DNA from: Lytechinus variegatus | Taxonomy: Eukaryota > Echinodermata > Echinoidea > Temnopleuroida > Toxopneustidae | Direction: 5' to 3' | Length of the DNA: 64,000 nucleotides | NCBI RefSeq assembly: GCF_018143015.1 | Contig: NC_054740.1 | Location: 67,110,856 to 67,174,855 of the forward strand | In this document: positions 12,761 through 25,156 of the stretch, piece by piece | Position numbering within the stretch: the first letter of the stretch is position 1 | Layout: each line of letters opens with the position of its first letter | Program-made: the position numbers and the translations under genes | Notes under the pieces: model-generated | The model's input: the letters and a program-made list of their open reading frames with translations, nothing else | What the model was told of the DNA's origin: nothing | The model's database searches: none

Positions 12761-14122
12761 TTTTTTCTCGCAGAGATAGTATATAACTATGTTGAATAAT
12801 GACCAGCATTAATGTCACTTCGAAAAGAGCATTGTTTTAATAATATATTCCTAATATGGCAAAATAAAAGCAGAAATCAAACGTAAAACCGATTAAGCGA
12901 GATCATTCCTTTTTTTTACAGGAACAAATTAAAATACATTTAGCTTTCTAAGTATATAAACTTCACTACGTATAAAAATTGATTTCGTAAATGATTACAT
13001 TTTCTATGAGAGTGATATTCTACTTTGGACATGTTCTATAGTAATAAATAATGTCAGCAAACATGAGGAAACACATTACTGACTTGGCAATTTACGGTTT
13101 CCTTAACCGGGCAAGAGACTCCAAGTGTGATCATGAATCTTTGAACTGTACATATTTGCCAACAATCGCAATAAACGTCGGGGTAGCTATTAAAACGCTT
13201 CTTACCAAACTACACATTTCATAACGGGTTCAATTCATAGTCCATCTGCTCAAGAAATGGATGAATCTTTTGAACAAATTCATACTATTTGCAAAATCAA
13301 CATTTCTCCAGAAATACTTCGGGATATGGCAAAGGAGAAAATAGACTGGAAACAATTTAACGTCACCTATTACTTGGTAAGAAATAAAGTGATATTATTT
13401 TTCATGTTGATAGTTGTTATCACTTGGCTTAGAAGGTTAAAATCAGAAACAAATCGATAAGTCAGGAAATTCAATGTAGCAGTAATATTTTGCTGCGTTG
13501 TATATTGAATGCTATCACTATGGTCATGAACCTTTCAGTCGCATTGCACCATAATAAAAAAAATTAAATGAGCATGAATTAGTGTGAAAAACACTCTTCA
13601 TAACAATGTCAACTACAAAAAATGACAGGGATGATATTGATTGACTTTTTAATGATTATTGAAATTAAAATGAAAATGATAATAACAATGGTATTGACAC
13701 TAATGACATTGATAATTATTATTGTATCATAGCAAAGGCAATAATAATGATAGTGATGACATCAAACTGATGTTGATAATATATAAGAAGCAATGATAAA
13801 ATAATGATTATGACAATAATGAATGATAAATAGAAGTAGTAGATGATACAATTCATATTGATGTATAACATATCAACAACGATGATAATATTCACGTTAA
13901 TTCTATCAAAATTAATGGACAGATTTACAGATGAAATACAATCACTGATAATTATAAAGTTGTTACAAAATGTTGGCCAGATATTGTTATTTCAATTATT
14001 TCATTCACGTGAGGCGGTCAATTATTAATTCAAAATTCAATATATCTCATAGTTTGACACCGTTGTCACAACGTTTCAAGACCCGTCCATTGAACAAGGT
14101 GAAGTGTAATGCTTGAAGAAAG
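12761..14122. other. AT-rich intergenic DNA upstream of copy B
   Basis: Mostly AT-rich with degenerate GATAAT/ATGATA repeats at about 13640-13930. It holds a 67-codon ATG-initiated frame (13257-13460) of unknown meaning. The promoter of copy B should lie in the last few hundred bases, but no clear element is visible. Confidence 0.4.
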
Positions 14123-17100
14123 ATGGTATCGCCAGATCCAATTCACGAGGACGCCCATCGTCGATCCGATTATGTGTACAGTGACGAAGCATCATTGGCG
14201 AGGAACGATCTCGACGATGATGACCATGAACGGAGTATAGAACTCGGAGAGAAGAATCCATTGTTGGCCGACAAGAAAATACAAGGAAAAGGAGAAGGTA
14301 CATTCTCAAATTGGGGGGGGGGGGGTCTTTAATAATTTGGTCAGTGGGTTCTTACACGCAATTGCTACAAGCTTCTACAATTATACGTGTGATTATAATA
14401 GCAGTGCCTCCGCCCCATTCTACCTAAATCATTTCAAAACTGAATCACAGAGCTTCTGTCTATGGTAAACCTAATATCAAGGATAATAATAAAAGTATCC
14501 GAAGTAGCAAAACAACGTCTGTTTTAAACACAAGACACAAGAGAGTGTATAAAAACAAAAACCAAACAAATGTACACAAAGCTAGCCTAAACAGTCAAAT
14601 ATTATATTCATTACTGTAAATTTTGTTTAAAATTTTATCATTTTTTCCAGGCAGATGCTATTTTCCAAAGCGTTACGAGCTACTCTTACTTGCTTTCTTT
14701 GGCTCTGGCATGATGTATGCAATGCGCGTCAATGTCAGTGTAACCATTGCAGTGATGACGAACGCCACTTTTACAACTCAACCAGCGGGGCAGAATGACA
14801 CAGTGGAAACGTGCTGGTCACCAAACACGACACATGAAGATGAATATGGGCAGGCATGTTCCCATAGAATTCATAAAAGCAATCTCATTATGCTGCAGAG
14901 AATGTATGGGGTTATATAAATTAGCTCTCACTGCGTTCTGGTTCGTTAAAAGCAGGTTAAAAATATCTATAACTGTTGTAAAAATAAAGGGAATAAGGGA
15001 TAAACTTATCCGGTGACGTTTGTGCTTCATTATGAAATAAATAATGTGAAGGTGTTAAAATTGATAGAATTTCTCTATAAATATTTGCCTGGACACGAGT
15101 TCAACATGCCTCTGAGTCCGGAAAACTGCTCTAGAACTTTTAATTTGTGGAAAGTTGATGCAGTCCTTAATAATACAACCAGCCATCCCAGACCAGTCCA
15201 GCCCTTTTTAACTCTTCTTGACCACTTTCAAGGGTGTCGATAATAATAATAATAATAATAGGCATTTATATAGCGCCATCTATCTAGAAATAATCTATTC
15301 CGAGGCGCGTTAACAAGGGAACTCTCAAAAATTTCTAGCCTGAGAACATGGGAAAGATTTTTCTTTTATCATGCCATCTTTGGCTTGCGGTTAAACGAGG
15401 GCGGGGAGGGGGCTGGTATGTGTAGATAAAAAAAGGATGGATAATATTCAATAATATTTTCTTCTTTCTTGTCTATCTATAGGAAGGAGGGGAGTTTTTA
15501 TGGTCTAGTCACGAACAAGAGCTCGTCCTCGCAGGTTTTTTCTATGGCTACACCGTCGCACAGATACCCAGTGGCTGGCTGACGGATAAGATTGGAGGCA
15601 CTCGGGTCTTCGGAATATCCATGTTCCTTTCGGCAGCCGTCAGTCTGTTCAGCCCGATTGCAGCCGAACTCGGCTCTTCGTACTTCCTCGCTGTCAGGGT
15701 GTTGTGCGGTATCGGTGAGGTAATTGTTCTCTTTGTCGAGAGATCAGTGTGTACTAATGATGGTCATGGAAAACGTTTGATTTTGATTGATTTCCAATTG
15801 AAAATAAGAGTAACCCTGATTGAAGTAGCTTGGTCAGTCTTGTTCCCGTCACAGAGTCTAATGAGGGAATGAAAGAATTTAGTATACAACAGTGAATTAT
15901 AAACCTGCCCAGGTCAGACTAAATTAGCCATATCATCTACGGGATAGTGTAATACTAAAAATCGAATCGTCCCAACACACACAAACACACGCGCGCGCGC
16001 ACATGCACACACACACACACACCCATCCCAGTACTGCTCCAGTACCAACAAAGGATTATCAGTTGTTTTCGTCTCCGATCATCAGAATCACGCGTAAAGA
16101 AAATATTACTGCTTCATATTCAAAACTATGGACTTTGTAAGGAATATACACATCTTTGTTGGTTTTGGTTCATTTTTACTTCAGGCAGGTACTTACCCGG
16201 CGTTGGGATCAATGGTAGCACGTTGGTTTCCTCCAAAGGACTTCTCGGCAGCTTTTTCAATTGCAATTTCGAGTGAGTGTTATTGTTTTAAGTTAATTAT
16301 GAGACGTCTGAGGTCCAAAACAACTAATAAAGAAATTAAGGAAGAGTTCTAAAATGGTCATACACATTCGCCTTAACTACCACACACAATGTCTTGTGTG
16401 GATGCTAAAAACATGCATGGAGCAAGCTCCATGGTGAAAACAATGTAAGACTCTATAATAACGCATGAAACCGGGGACACACCACACCATCATATTTGTG
16501 TGTGCGTATGAAAATTTACAGGTAAGTTGGTACATTCGCTGTGGCGTATAAACAAGTTGTTCCAACGAACACCATCTAATTTACACTTGCAGCCGTTTTA
16601 GAGGCTAATTAACGAGGACCTCCCACGCTTTTCAAAATGTCCTCAGTTTGATAGTGATAGGCCTATACTTAGGTCCACGGTTGTTGACGATTACATGCAC
16701 TCCCTTACACACGCTCATACACCCTCGTAAACATTGATTGGGTCTGCATCAATCTTGTCAATACTGGTAGATTATCCAAACACTTTAAACGCATTGATTG
16801 GTGGTAGCAAGCTGGCTTGCCACAATTATAATCGTATTTCTAGCCTAAAAATACTCTAAATACTATTGAGACACGAATAAGAACGATGCATTATTTTCCC
16901 CTATAATTGAATTTTTTTCTAACGTGTAAAATATGTATTAGAAATGCACCTTTTTTGTATGTTATCTGTTGCGTAGGTGGAAAATTTGGAGCATTCATCG
17001 GGACTGTTCTGTCCGGTCTTATATCCAGTTCAGATTTGCTTGGTGGATGGCCGTTGACGTATTATACTTTTGGTAAGCTGTGAACTAATATTCAATGTGA

Positions 17101-20100
17101 ACGTGCCCAAAGTGAAAGGGAAATTAAAAACGGCGATCAGTATGTTTTTTTTCCGCGATTCATCCCAAAAAGGGAGTAATTATTTAATAAGCACAATTGA
17201 CATCCAAACCAAGAACTTCAAGAGTTGGCATCTTGATTTGCAACGAATCCAAGTCATCGCCCTTTTCTCAGAATGCATAGAAGAATCGACAAGTATCGGT
17301 CTGATATGCTGTTGTATTTACATCCAATGCGCCTTGTGGTGAAGGAAAAGTTGGTGATGATTTTGTTTTTATCCCCGGGTTTTTATCTCAAATAAGAGTG
17401 TTTTCTTTCTATTCACACTGCCTCCGTAAACAGCTTTAAAATGCTGTTTTGTTTGAAGTGTTTAATATTGTTGAAATCCTTGATATTATTTTATGTGTAT
17501 AAGGTGGATTTACGCTTTTGTTAGTATTGGTATGGATTATCCGTATCTACGAGACCCCTGGTCGCCACCCAAGGATATCAGCTCAAGAGAAGGAATATCT
17601 TTCAACGACCGTTATCACAGAGAAGGTAAAAGTCAGACAAAAAGTCAAATATCTTGTGAAAGCAAGTAACTACGGTGATGAGATTACGAAATAGCTACCA
17701 ATTGTAAAATTTGCGACCCTTGCACTATACAATGTTACTGAATTCTTTTTCGTGGACGCTGTCATTAATTGCAAATTTACCTGTTTTACAAGCTTTGTGC
17801 ATAAGGCCCAAATTAATAGTTTTACCATGATGATAACGTGCGTAGATCCTAATCGATAAAGTCAGAGAAGCAGAACCCAGGGACGGATCCAGGATTTTCC
17901 ACAAGGGGCACTTTCTCCCGAGGAAAACTTTGACAAGCAAAAAAAAAAAGAAAAAGGAAAAGGTTTTCAACCACAAAAAATGACATTTCGTCCACGAAAA
18001 AATTCCCAAGACAAAAAAAAACAAAAGGTCTTCACTTTCAAAAGGGGGCACACTTCTCTTTCAACGGCGTTTCTACAGTACAAATTTTAATTGTGTCTCT
18101 CAAAAGGGATCCGCCAGTGGCAGAACCGACTACAGATCGACTAATGATATGCCATTCTAGAGCATAATAAAGCAGTGATAATCTTTCAAATCTCTGATAT
18201 CCTCAGGCGGAAAGAATTTCCTGCAGAATCTTTTTTTGCGACATGCAGTAACGACACAACGGAAGCCATATCATTGATTTTATTTATATTTTTTGTCTAT
18301 CCCAGGCAGCAGTTTGCCATAGAAATGCGAATTTTAATTAAATTATTGGATCTCTTTATCAAGGGCTTTACACTTTCCATTTCACAGACGGAGAAGATAT
18401 CCATACCCTTTGTTGCCATGTTCACATCTATTCCCGTTTGGGCCATTATCATGACATCTTTCGGTGCGTCGTGGACAAATCAGTTGCTCTTCACGAATCA
18501 ACCCATCTACCTCAAGCACGTTCAAGGAATGGATATTGAACTGGTATGTGGTTCATAAAGCTGTTCGTAAGTTAAGATCGATTTTAAGAACGACTGGCGA
18601 TCCTTTCTTGTGGTAAATGGCATACACCATTGGCGATGGTTTAGCACGTAAGAAAGGTTCACCAGTCGTTCTTAAAGTCGCTCTTAACTTACGAACAGCT
18701 TTATGAAACGGACCCCTGGTATGTTACAACATAGTTACATAATGTTTAAAGTACGTAGGGCGTTGCGGTGTGGTGGCTCTGACTCTTGGCGGAGATACAG
18801 AGTCGGGAGTTCGAATCCCGGCCAGCCATGACATAATTTTCCTCAGCAGGAATTTGATCCACATTGTGCTGCTTTCAACCCGGTTGGTTGAGTGGATGCC
18901 CAGCAGCATTGAGTCCTTGAAAACACAATGCAGCTGAAGCTATAAATGGAGGGGGTATACGCCAAAGAATAGGCAGTTACGTTATCGACACCTTTTTGAT
19001 AGTCAGTTTGTTGCCTGTTGCCAGTAATCATTGATTATTCGTCGACTTCAAGTCTATTTTCTTGTAAAACATTATCGATTTTTTAATGAAATGAGTCGTT
19101 TAAGCTGATAAAAGCTACAATGTTAATAAGGGCAAAAATCAAATACATGTACGCTTTTGGTTACGAAGCAAAGAAAACAAAATTCGAAAAACTTTTCTAA
19201 AGTTACCAGCCAAGGATTAGATTATTTTTGTGCCCATTTTCGTGTAATGTTGACATGATAACGAATGTGGTTTATAAGAAGCTTGTTATATCTGCATAAC
19301 ACTCGTTTAGATCATGTAAATTTTTAAGTTTGCGAAGAAACCACGCGGATACAACTGCATAGCCATAAGGTATGGATTTGCCCAATTTGATCAGTTACTG
19401 ATCCACAATGTGCTGCACTCAATCCAGGTGAGGTAAATGGGTACCGGCAGGAAGTAATTCCTTAAAAAGATGTGTGTGCTATGAACGCCTAGCTTAGCCG
19501 GGTAATATAGGAGCGTCTTGAGCACCTAACCAGGTGGATATGTGCGCAATGTAAATACCCTATATTATTATTATTATTATTATTATCATTACAAGAAGGC
19601 TTGACCATCCTTGGTTGAAAATGTGCTTGGCACACAGAACAGCGATACCCTTATCAAAAGGGGAAGATACACCGAAAGCTATGTAACCAATTTTTTTCTC
19701 TTACATTTCTTGTTCCTTGATATCATCATCGCCTATGATTTCAGATTGGTATCACTGCTGCCATCCCCTTTCTTGTCGAGTTCTCGTTTTTGGTACTGGG
19801 TGGCATGATCAGCAACAAGCTGATAAGTAAGGAGTTCTTGAGTACAGGAGCTACAAGAAAATTGGTAACCTTTATCGGTGAGTAATTGAGGAAAACCCAT
19901 AATTCGCCCCTTCAATTTTGTCAGATTTGAGGATTATTTTTAATATAAGTTTCCACAGTAATGCCACTATCATGTTCCAAGATGTGTCAAAAAACAGGAG
20001 CTGTATGGTCATTGTGGTGTAGCCTATGAACGCCTGTGGCAAGTGAGTTAACAGATGAATTGAATGTCGACAATATTTAAATGGTTGGATAGATTTACTT

Positions 20101-22151
20101 ATGAGTGATGACTTAAAGTAAAGTAAACATTATGATATTGGACATATTGTTCTATAGACCTCTTTATATTAAAGGCAACTGTCATTTACAGTACATACCG
20201 ACACTGGTGGAAGGGAGTATTACTTTTCTAGAATTGTTCGAACATGTATTGATCATGTTGATCGTGTGGCAGAACTGAATAACCAGATCCCATACTATTC
20301 AATCAATATATTAATTTCATATGTACTTTCTAATCAATCCTTAACTATGATTTATACGGCAGGACTAACCATATCAGCAATATTTTACCTTCTTCTTGCG
20401 TTCGTTGGTTGCAACACCGCCCTCTCCGTCCTGTTCATGATAGGCGCATGTGGCTTCAATGGGGTCTGCAGTTCCGGCTACTACGTAAACCTGATGGACA
20501 TAGCGCCTAGACTCGCAGGAAGTCTGATTGGTTTGGTCAATTCTGCATCAGCCCTTTCTGGAGGACTAAGTCCGATTGTTGTTGGAGCTCTTACTCCTAA
20601 CCAGGTGGGTAAATGTCTTCTTTATTTTGGATTTAATAAAACTGGTAATTGGTACATTAAGAAGTATTTTGGGAAAATGTATTTTCTTATCTTTACGTGT
20701 CCATATTACTTTTCTGAGCAATTGGACTAAGCTCAATTATGTATCATAATATCGTTTAATGAGGCAGCGCGAATGATTTAAAAGAAAGTAAGCTTTGGAT
20801 CAGGGTATTTTGGGGATTTATTTAGACGGTTTTTTTAAACAAGTTTTTTTGTTTCTGTTTGTGGTAACTCCCTTAGGAACTCGGCAGAACAGCATTTTTT
20901 TGCTGGTAAACGCCAAGCTGGTATATAACCAATTACCTTGGAAACATTTTACGTCTAGGTTAATCAGTCATAGTGGCTGACGTAATAGACGACAGATATC
21001 ACTCTTGGTCCTTTTTATCAAAGTGGAGACAATGGCAGAGTTGGGATTCGAACTCACAACCTTGCGAATATGAGTCCAATGCTCTAACCACTGGACCACA
21101 CGACCCGTGTGGTCTAGATAAAAAAAACACACACACAAAAACAAACGAACCAATGAAAATAGGTTGATGAACTTATATAGGCTTATGGTATAGTATAGCC
21201 AGCGATGTCAGGCAACCCATTTTGATTTAAAAGAAAGTAAGCTTTGGACAGGGTATTTTTGGGGATTTATTAAGACGGGTTTTTTAAACAAGTTTTTCTG
21301 TTTCTGTTTGTGGTAACTCCCGTAGGAACTTTTGATTACATTTATTAAGTGTAAAATAGAAACAAAAATTCAACAAACCTCTGACCTGACTAGTACGGAC
21401 CCTCAAAAGAGTATTCAAATTTGTATATAATGTAGATGGAATAAGTTTATAATATTTCATTGTAAAGCGCATAGAGAATTAAGTCTCAATTGATGGGATT
21501 GATAAATCTATTGGCCCGAATTCACAAAGGTGGACTAAAGTTATACCAGGGTTAAATTTAGTCGGGGGTTAAGTAACACCCGGATATGAAGTTAGTCCAA
21601 CGCGCTATTCACAAACGGTGGACTAACTAATCCATTGACTAACTAATCCATGGACGAACTTTAGCACCCGGGGTTAAATTTCACCCACGGCTGAGTTATA
21701 CCCCGGTGCTAACTTTAGTCCATGGATTAAAATGACGTCAAATGACGCGTTTTATACCTCGGTATAACTTTAGACGACCTTTGTGAATTCGGGCCATTAT
21801 CATTATAGGCATTTTAATAGCATTTTTTTTTACTAACGAGTTGATGTTCTTTCCATTATAAATTAATTGCTCATAACGGATTGAGAAGAGAGTTATGCAT
21901 GGAATAAGGAAATAAAGCAGATTAGAAAAGTGTGTATTGATGAAGATATTTATCTGGCATGTTGAATTATTCGTTTTATAAATTAACTATAACTCGTTCT
22001 GTTTTTTTTTATTCAGTCTGACATTACAGGTTGGCAAACGGTCTTTCTTTCCTGCTTCGGAATCAATTTGCTGGCATGTTTGATATTCATGGTATTTGGA
22101 AGTGGAAAAGAGCAGAACTGGGCCAAGCAAACTGAATATGACAAGTTGTGA
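14123..22151 (+). CDS. SLC17-family (sialin-like) anion transporter, copy B
   Basis: Ten coding exons: 14123-14297, 14651-14853, 15483-15719, 16185-16272, 16977-17072, 17504-17625, 18388-18543, 19745-19877, 20363-20604, 22017-22151; 528 codons before the stop. Exon lengths 2-9 equal those of copy A and every intron phase matches, so the two arose by tandem duplication of a whole gene. Intron 2 has a GC donor (CAG|GCATGT) where copy A has CAG|GTATGT. Only this donor keeps frame and exon length. The tail carries EKNPLL (residues 43-48), an ExxxLL endolysosomal sorting motif. The first lumenal loop has sequons N96, N107 and N117. TM1 reads YAMRVNVSV, then GWLTDKIGG, PALGSM (glycine at the sialin H183 site), YVNLMDIAPRLAGSL and GSGKEQNWA. 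Expected role: proton-coupled anion export from acidic organelles. An insertion of a foldback MITE begins about 7 bases inside intron 7. Confidence 0.93.
14851..14858 (+). other. GC-AG splice donor of copy B intron 2
   Basis: CAG|GCATGT replaces the canonical CAG|GTATGT found at the same site in copy A. The nearest GT, four bases on, would shift the frame. GC-AG introns with a strong CAG exon end are a known minor class of U2 introns. Confidence 0.8.
15238..15312 (-). mobile_element. SINE 3'-end fragment
   Basis: (TAA)n followed by GGCATTTATATAGCGCCATC and a TATTCCGAGGCGC box. This is the reverse complement of the tail of the SINEs at 24.4 and 42.8 kb. It lies in intron 2 of copy B. Confidence 0.75.
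15980..16022. repeat. CA/CG microsatellite
   Basis: Alternating purine-pyrimidine run (ACAC and GCGC) in intron 3 of copy B. Confidence 0.8.
18551..18717. mobile_element. foldback MITE (GTTCGTAAGTTAAG family), at a splice donor
   Basis: Inverted arms run from TTCATAAAGCTGTTCGTAAG on the left to CTTACGAACAGCTTTATGAA on the right, followed by CGGACCCC. The arms pair over about 70 bases. The left end starts about 7 bases after the exon 7 donor of copy B. The same family occurs at 27612-27784, 63511-63668 and, as a fragment, at 23823-23884. Confidence 0.85.
18755..18960 (+). mobile_element. tRNA-derived SINE
   Basis: A tRNA-like head with a promoter B box (GAGTTCGAATCCCGG) is followed by the shared SINE body: a CAGCAGGAATTTGATCCACA block, then GTGCTGCTTTCAACCC. 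It lies in intron 7 of copy B. Confidence 0.8.
19398..19592 (+). mobile_element. SINE body and tail, headless
   Basis: Body of the same SINE family (ATCCACAATGTGCTGCACTC, then GGTACCGGCAGG), ending in an (ATT)n tail at about 19563-19590. The tRNA head is missing. Confidence 0.75.
20775..21330 (+). repeat. direct repeat pair of about 107 bp flanking a SINE head
   Basis: 20775-20881 and 21224-21330 are near-identical, both with AAAGAAAGTAAGCTTTGGA and TTTGTGGTAACTCCC. The roughly 340 bases between include a tRNA-like SINE segment on the minus strand. The whole lies in intron 9 of copy B. Confidence 0.85.
20995..21120 (-). mobile_element. tRNA-derived SINE head
   Basis: On the minus strand: GTGTGGTCCAGTGGTTAGAG (A box), a CAT-containing anticodon-like arm, and GAGTTCGAATCCC (B box). 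The stems do not pair fully and the flanks are repeat-like, so I call it a SINE rather than a tRNA gene. Confidence 0.65.
21513..21795. mobile_element. MITE with GGCCCGAATTCACAAAGG termini
   Basis: Perfect 18-base terminal inverted repeat GGCCCGAATTCACAAAGG, with further pairing (CTAAAGTTATACC). The 283-bp element is flanked by ATT on each side, a possible 3-bp target duplication. It is non-coding, in intron 9 of copy B. Confidence 0.85.
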
Positions 22152-22210
22152 TTTTGGTTTCATTTGGCGATTCAGCGATTTGCTTGCAGTCATCGATTCT
22201 CTTTTCATCT

Positions 22211-22347
22211 GGGGCCCTTTTCCTAAAGGACTTACAACTGTCATAACTTGGTAACAGGGCTCAGCAGCCAATGAGAATCAAGGTTGTCATGGTAGTTGCC
22301 ATAATGGCAAAGTTACAACAGTTTTAACTCTTTATGAAACGGGCCCC
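22211..22347. mobile_element. short MITE with GGGGCCC termini, just 3' of copy B
   Basis: The left end GGGGCCCTTTTCCTAAAG pairs with the complement of the right end (CTTTATGAAACGGGCCCC). It is 137 bp long and starts 60 bases after the copy B stop codon. It probably lies in the 3' UTR, because no AATAAA is seen before about 22793. Confidence 0.75.
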
Positions 22348-22348
22348 T

Positions 22349-23394
22349 GATGTAAATCATTTGATATTATTTCAAGGAATCAAATCGAAATTTCGAGTTA
22401 TTTTAAAAATATTGACACGATGTATTTTCTTCATTTTGTATTACACACTGATTACAAAGTTGGAATTGAGTCTTGAACTACCCCCTTCTATTACTGTAGG
22501 CCTAGCCTACTGTGATATCGCCTGCCCTTGGTACATTGGTTTACAAAATATAACAACGTTGTATAGATTGTTAAAATTTTAATTTTTACGATCTGACATG
22601 GAATATTTCATACCCATCTTCGATCTATAATGCATAATGTACTATATAGAAATGTATACTTCCGACATGGTAGTTCACACTCAGCACCCTTTAGAAATAT
22701 GCTGTGATCTTTGATTGATTTTGTTATTTCTTTTGTTTCGGAAATTTATATTATTTTTTCAGAATGGAAGGACAATAGCAGTTGAAACTAAAAATAAAAA
22801 AGCTTAAAATTACTACCAACATGATGAGTGTCTTTTAATAATTACTGTCTGTGTCGATGTTTGAATATTTTTATTTATTCATGTTCCTTGTAAGTTGCAG
22901 TAGTTTTAACCTTTATTATTGTACCGTGTTGTATTGTTATACCGTTGTTCAATTACGCTGCAGGTAAAATATTAAACCGACAAAGATCATGGTCCTAGGA
23001 GTTTACTTATTAGCTATTGGCTTTTAGTTATTAGCTTTCTCATGTTTCTTGGTTAAAAAAGTGATTCATTAGGATTTATCTTGGAATACTGTTTCATTCT
23101 TTTACATCACCTTATCACTTTTTTGAAGAAACTATAGAAGTATGATTTACTTTCAGAACTATAATAGCGCCGTTTCAATAGTTAATATAATTTTTTAATC
23201 ACTGGTATGGCCAAGGGGGTACAAGCGGATAAAAAAGAGGAGGGAGAAAACAAGCAATCTTATTTAAAGTATCAATATCCTTACTCCTTCTTCGAATGAA
23301 AGAAAAATATAAGGGTGTTTGAGTGCCTCATTATTTCATTACTGAAAAACATTCGCGGTCGGTTGCCAGTCCCATACCCCCTCCCTCGCACAAG
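22349..23394. other. intergenic DNA, 3' flank of copy B
   Basis: AT-rich, with no gene. AATAAA at 22793-22798 is a candidate distal poly(A) site for copy B. Confidence 0.4.
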
Positions 23395-23490
23395 AGGGAG
23401 TGAGTTAGCTCAGTCGGTAAGGTATCTGCCTGTCGAGCATAAGGTCGTGGGTTCTAGTCCACCCTGGGCGGATGAGTGAAGCTGCGTTGT
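23395..23490 (+). mobile_element. tRNA-like SINE head
   Basis: GAGTTAGCTCAGTCGGTAAG resembles a tRNA D arm with A box, and GTGGGTTCTAGTCCACCC is a T-arm/B-box match. The anticodon arm pairs poorly, so a decayed SINE or tRNA pseudogene is favoured over a working tRNA. Confidence 0.5.
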
Positions 23491-23822
23491 GTTTAAAAAC
23501 GTACAGTATGTTTCAAAATAAGTTACAATATTATTGTAAAAAAAAAGTAATTCCCAAAGTCACGCTCGTTTGCTACTCTTCCTCCTACTTTCGTGGATGC
23601 AGCCGTAAACATTTGTAGTTCATATTCCCGTCTTCATTAACCCAAAGAAAACTATAATTTAATTTCAGGTATGCAGGACTAGTATTTTCATGCATGGAAG
23701 TGATATGTACCTTTAATTACTGAATTTGCAGTTCTACTGCTCCCTCTACCTACCCCCTATTCCTTTCTCCTCTTTGCTTGCCCGGATGAAGAATTCCATC
23801 GGTGTTGATCTAGTTCCTAAGA

Positions 23823-23884
23823 AATGGTCGCCATTCGTTCGCAAAGTTGCTCGTAACTTACGAACAGCTCTATGAAACACCTGT
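23823..23884. mobile_element. fragment of the GTTCGTAAG foldback MITE
   Basis: Only the right arm is present (CGTAACTTACGAACAGCTC, then TATGAAACACC). Confidence 0.6.
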
Positions 23885-24382
23885 ACCACTAATTTACTCT
23901 TTCAATCCTCTATATTTTCTTGGACACACATTATCACAATCCCACAACTTCCAAACAAGTTTACCCCCTCAAAACACACACAAAACAATAAAGTGTATCT
24001 TGTAAGTGTGCTTCATATATTAAACTCTGTTAATAGCCTATTTTGGTTGACATCGGGAACTGTTTGTACGTGTTTTCGATCATGTAAACTGTAATTTGTA
24101 CATTATTGAAGCGAAAACCTCAATAAACTTCAACAGTGATGACTTTATACTGCATCTTCTTTCATAAAAAAGACTTGTGCAACAAAAAAAAACACAATTT
24201 TTATAACAAGTTTACTATCTATCAGCATATCGAAAAGAATTATTTCAGTAGCTACAAGCTATAATTGCAATTTCATCGAGACGAGACGAACTGTGTTAGA
24301 TATGATCAGTTTGTCATGGGCGGATATTTAAAAGAATATCCATTTCAGCAGTGCTCAGAAAGCGTTACTGATATCTTTATGT

Positions 24383-24675
24383 GGAGCGTTGTGGCCCAAG
24401 GGATTACTAGTAGTCTACTGACTTTGAAACAGAGAGCCGTGGGTTCAAATCCAAGCCACGGTGTAATTTCCTTCAGCAAGAAATTTATTTACATTGTGCT
24501 GCACTCAACTCAGGTGAGGTGAATTGGTACCCGGCAGGATTAATTCCTTGAATCCACTAAGCGCTGAAAGGCAACTCGAGCTAAAGCTGGGGTAACAATA
24601 CTAAGAACAATGCGCCTCGGAATAGATTATTTTAGATAGATGGTGCAATATAAATGCCTATTATAATTATTATTT
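24383..24675 (+). mobile_element. full-length tRNA-derived SINE
   Basis: Head with a GTGGGTTCAAATCCAAGCC B box; body with CAGCAAGAAATTTATTTACA, GTGCTGCACTCAACTCAGG and GGTACCCGGCAGG; tail with GCGCCTCGGAATAGATTA and an ATT-rich 3' end. It lies between the convergent genes B and C. Confidence 0.85.
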
Positions 24676-25065
24676 ATGGTTTATAATGAGGGATATCACT
24701 TAATGCTCTGAGCAACTTCCCCAGTTTCTTGTCGTAGTTGTCAAGTTGTCATGGTACCTAGTTTCCTCTCTATACGCAAACAAGAAACTCCAAATGTTAA
24801 CGACAGACGAGATAGAAATTTCGTGGTTGACTTTCTAATTGACTTTTACAGTTACGATTCGAATGAAACATGGCTTCTTACGAGGCAAATGGACCTTGAG
24901 GCCGATTGTCCTTGTTTCTTCCCTCATACCTTATGATCATTTACCGCAACTTGGTCAAATGGGCTGGGGTGTATCTTACTTTACATTGAAGAGTGGTGTG
25001 GGCTAGGCGGAAGTCGTAACTCGACGTAGACAAACATCTTGATTAAAGAAAACAGAGTATACATG

Positions 25066-25071
25066 TTTAAT
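25066..25071 (-). terminator. candidate poly(A) signal of copy C
   Basis: ATTAAA on the minus strand about 90 bases after the copy C stop codon. Confidence 0.35.
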
Positions 25072-25156
25072 TGGAAGCGTACAACCCAACGTTGGTTAAA
25101 CATGAAGTGAGCCAGCACAGTCTTATGGATGAGAATAATTCCCACTTGGGTGAACT

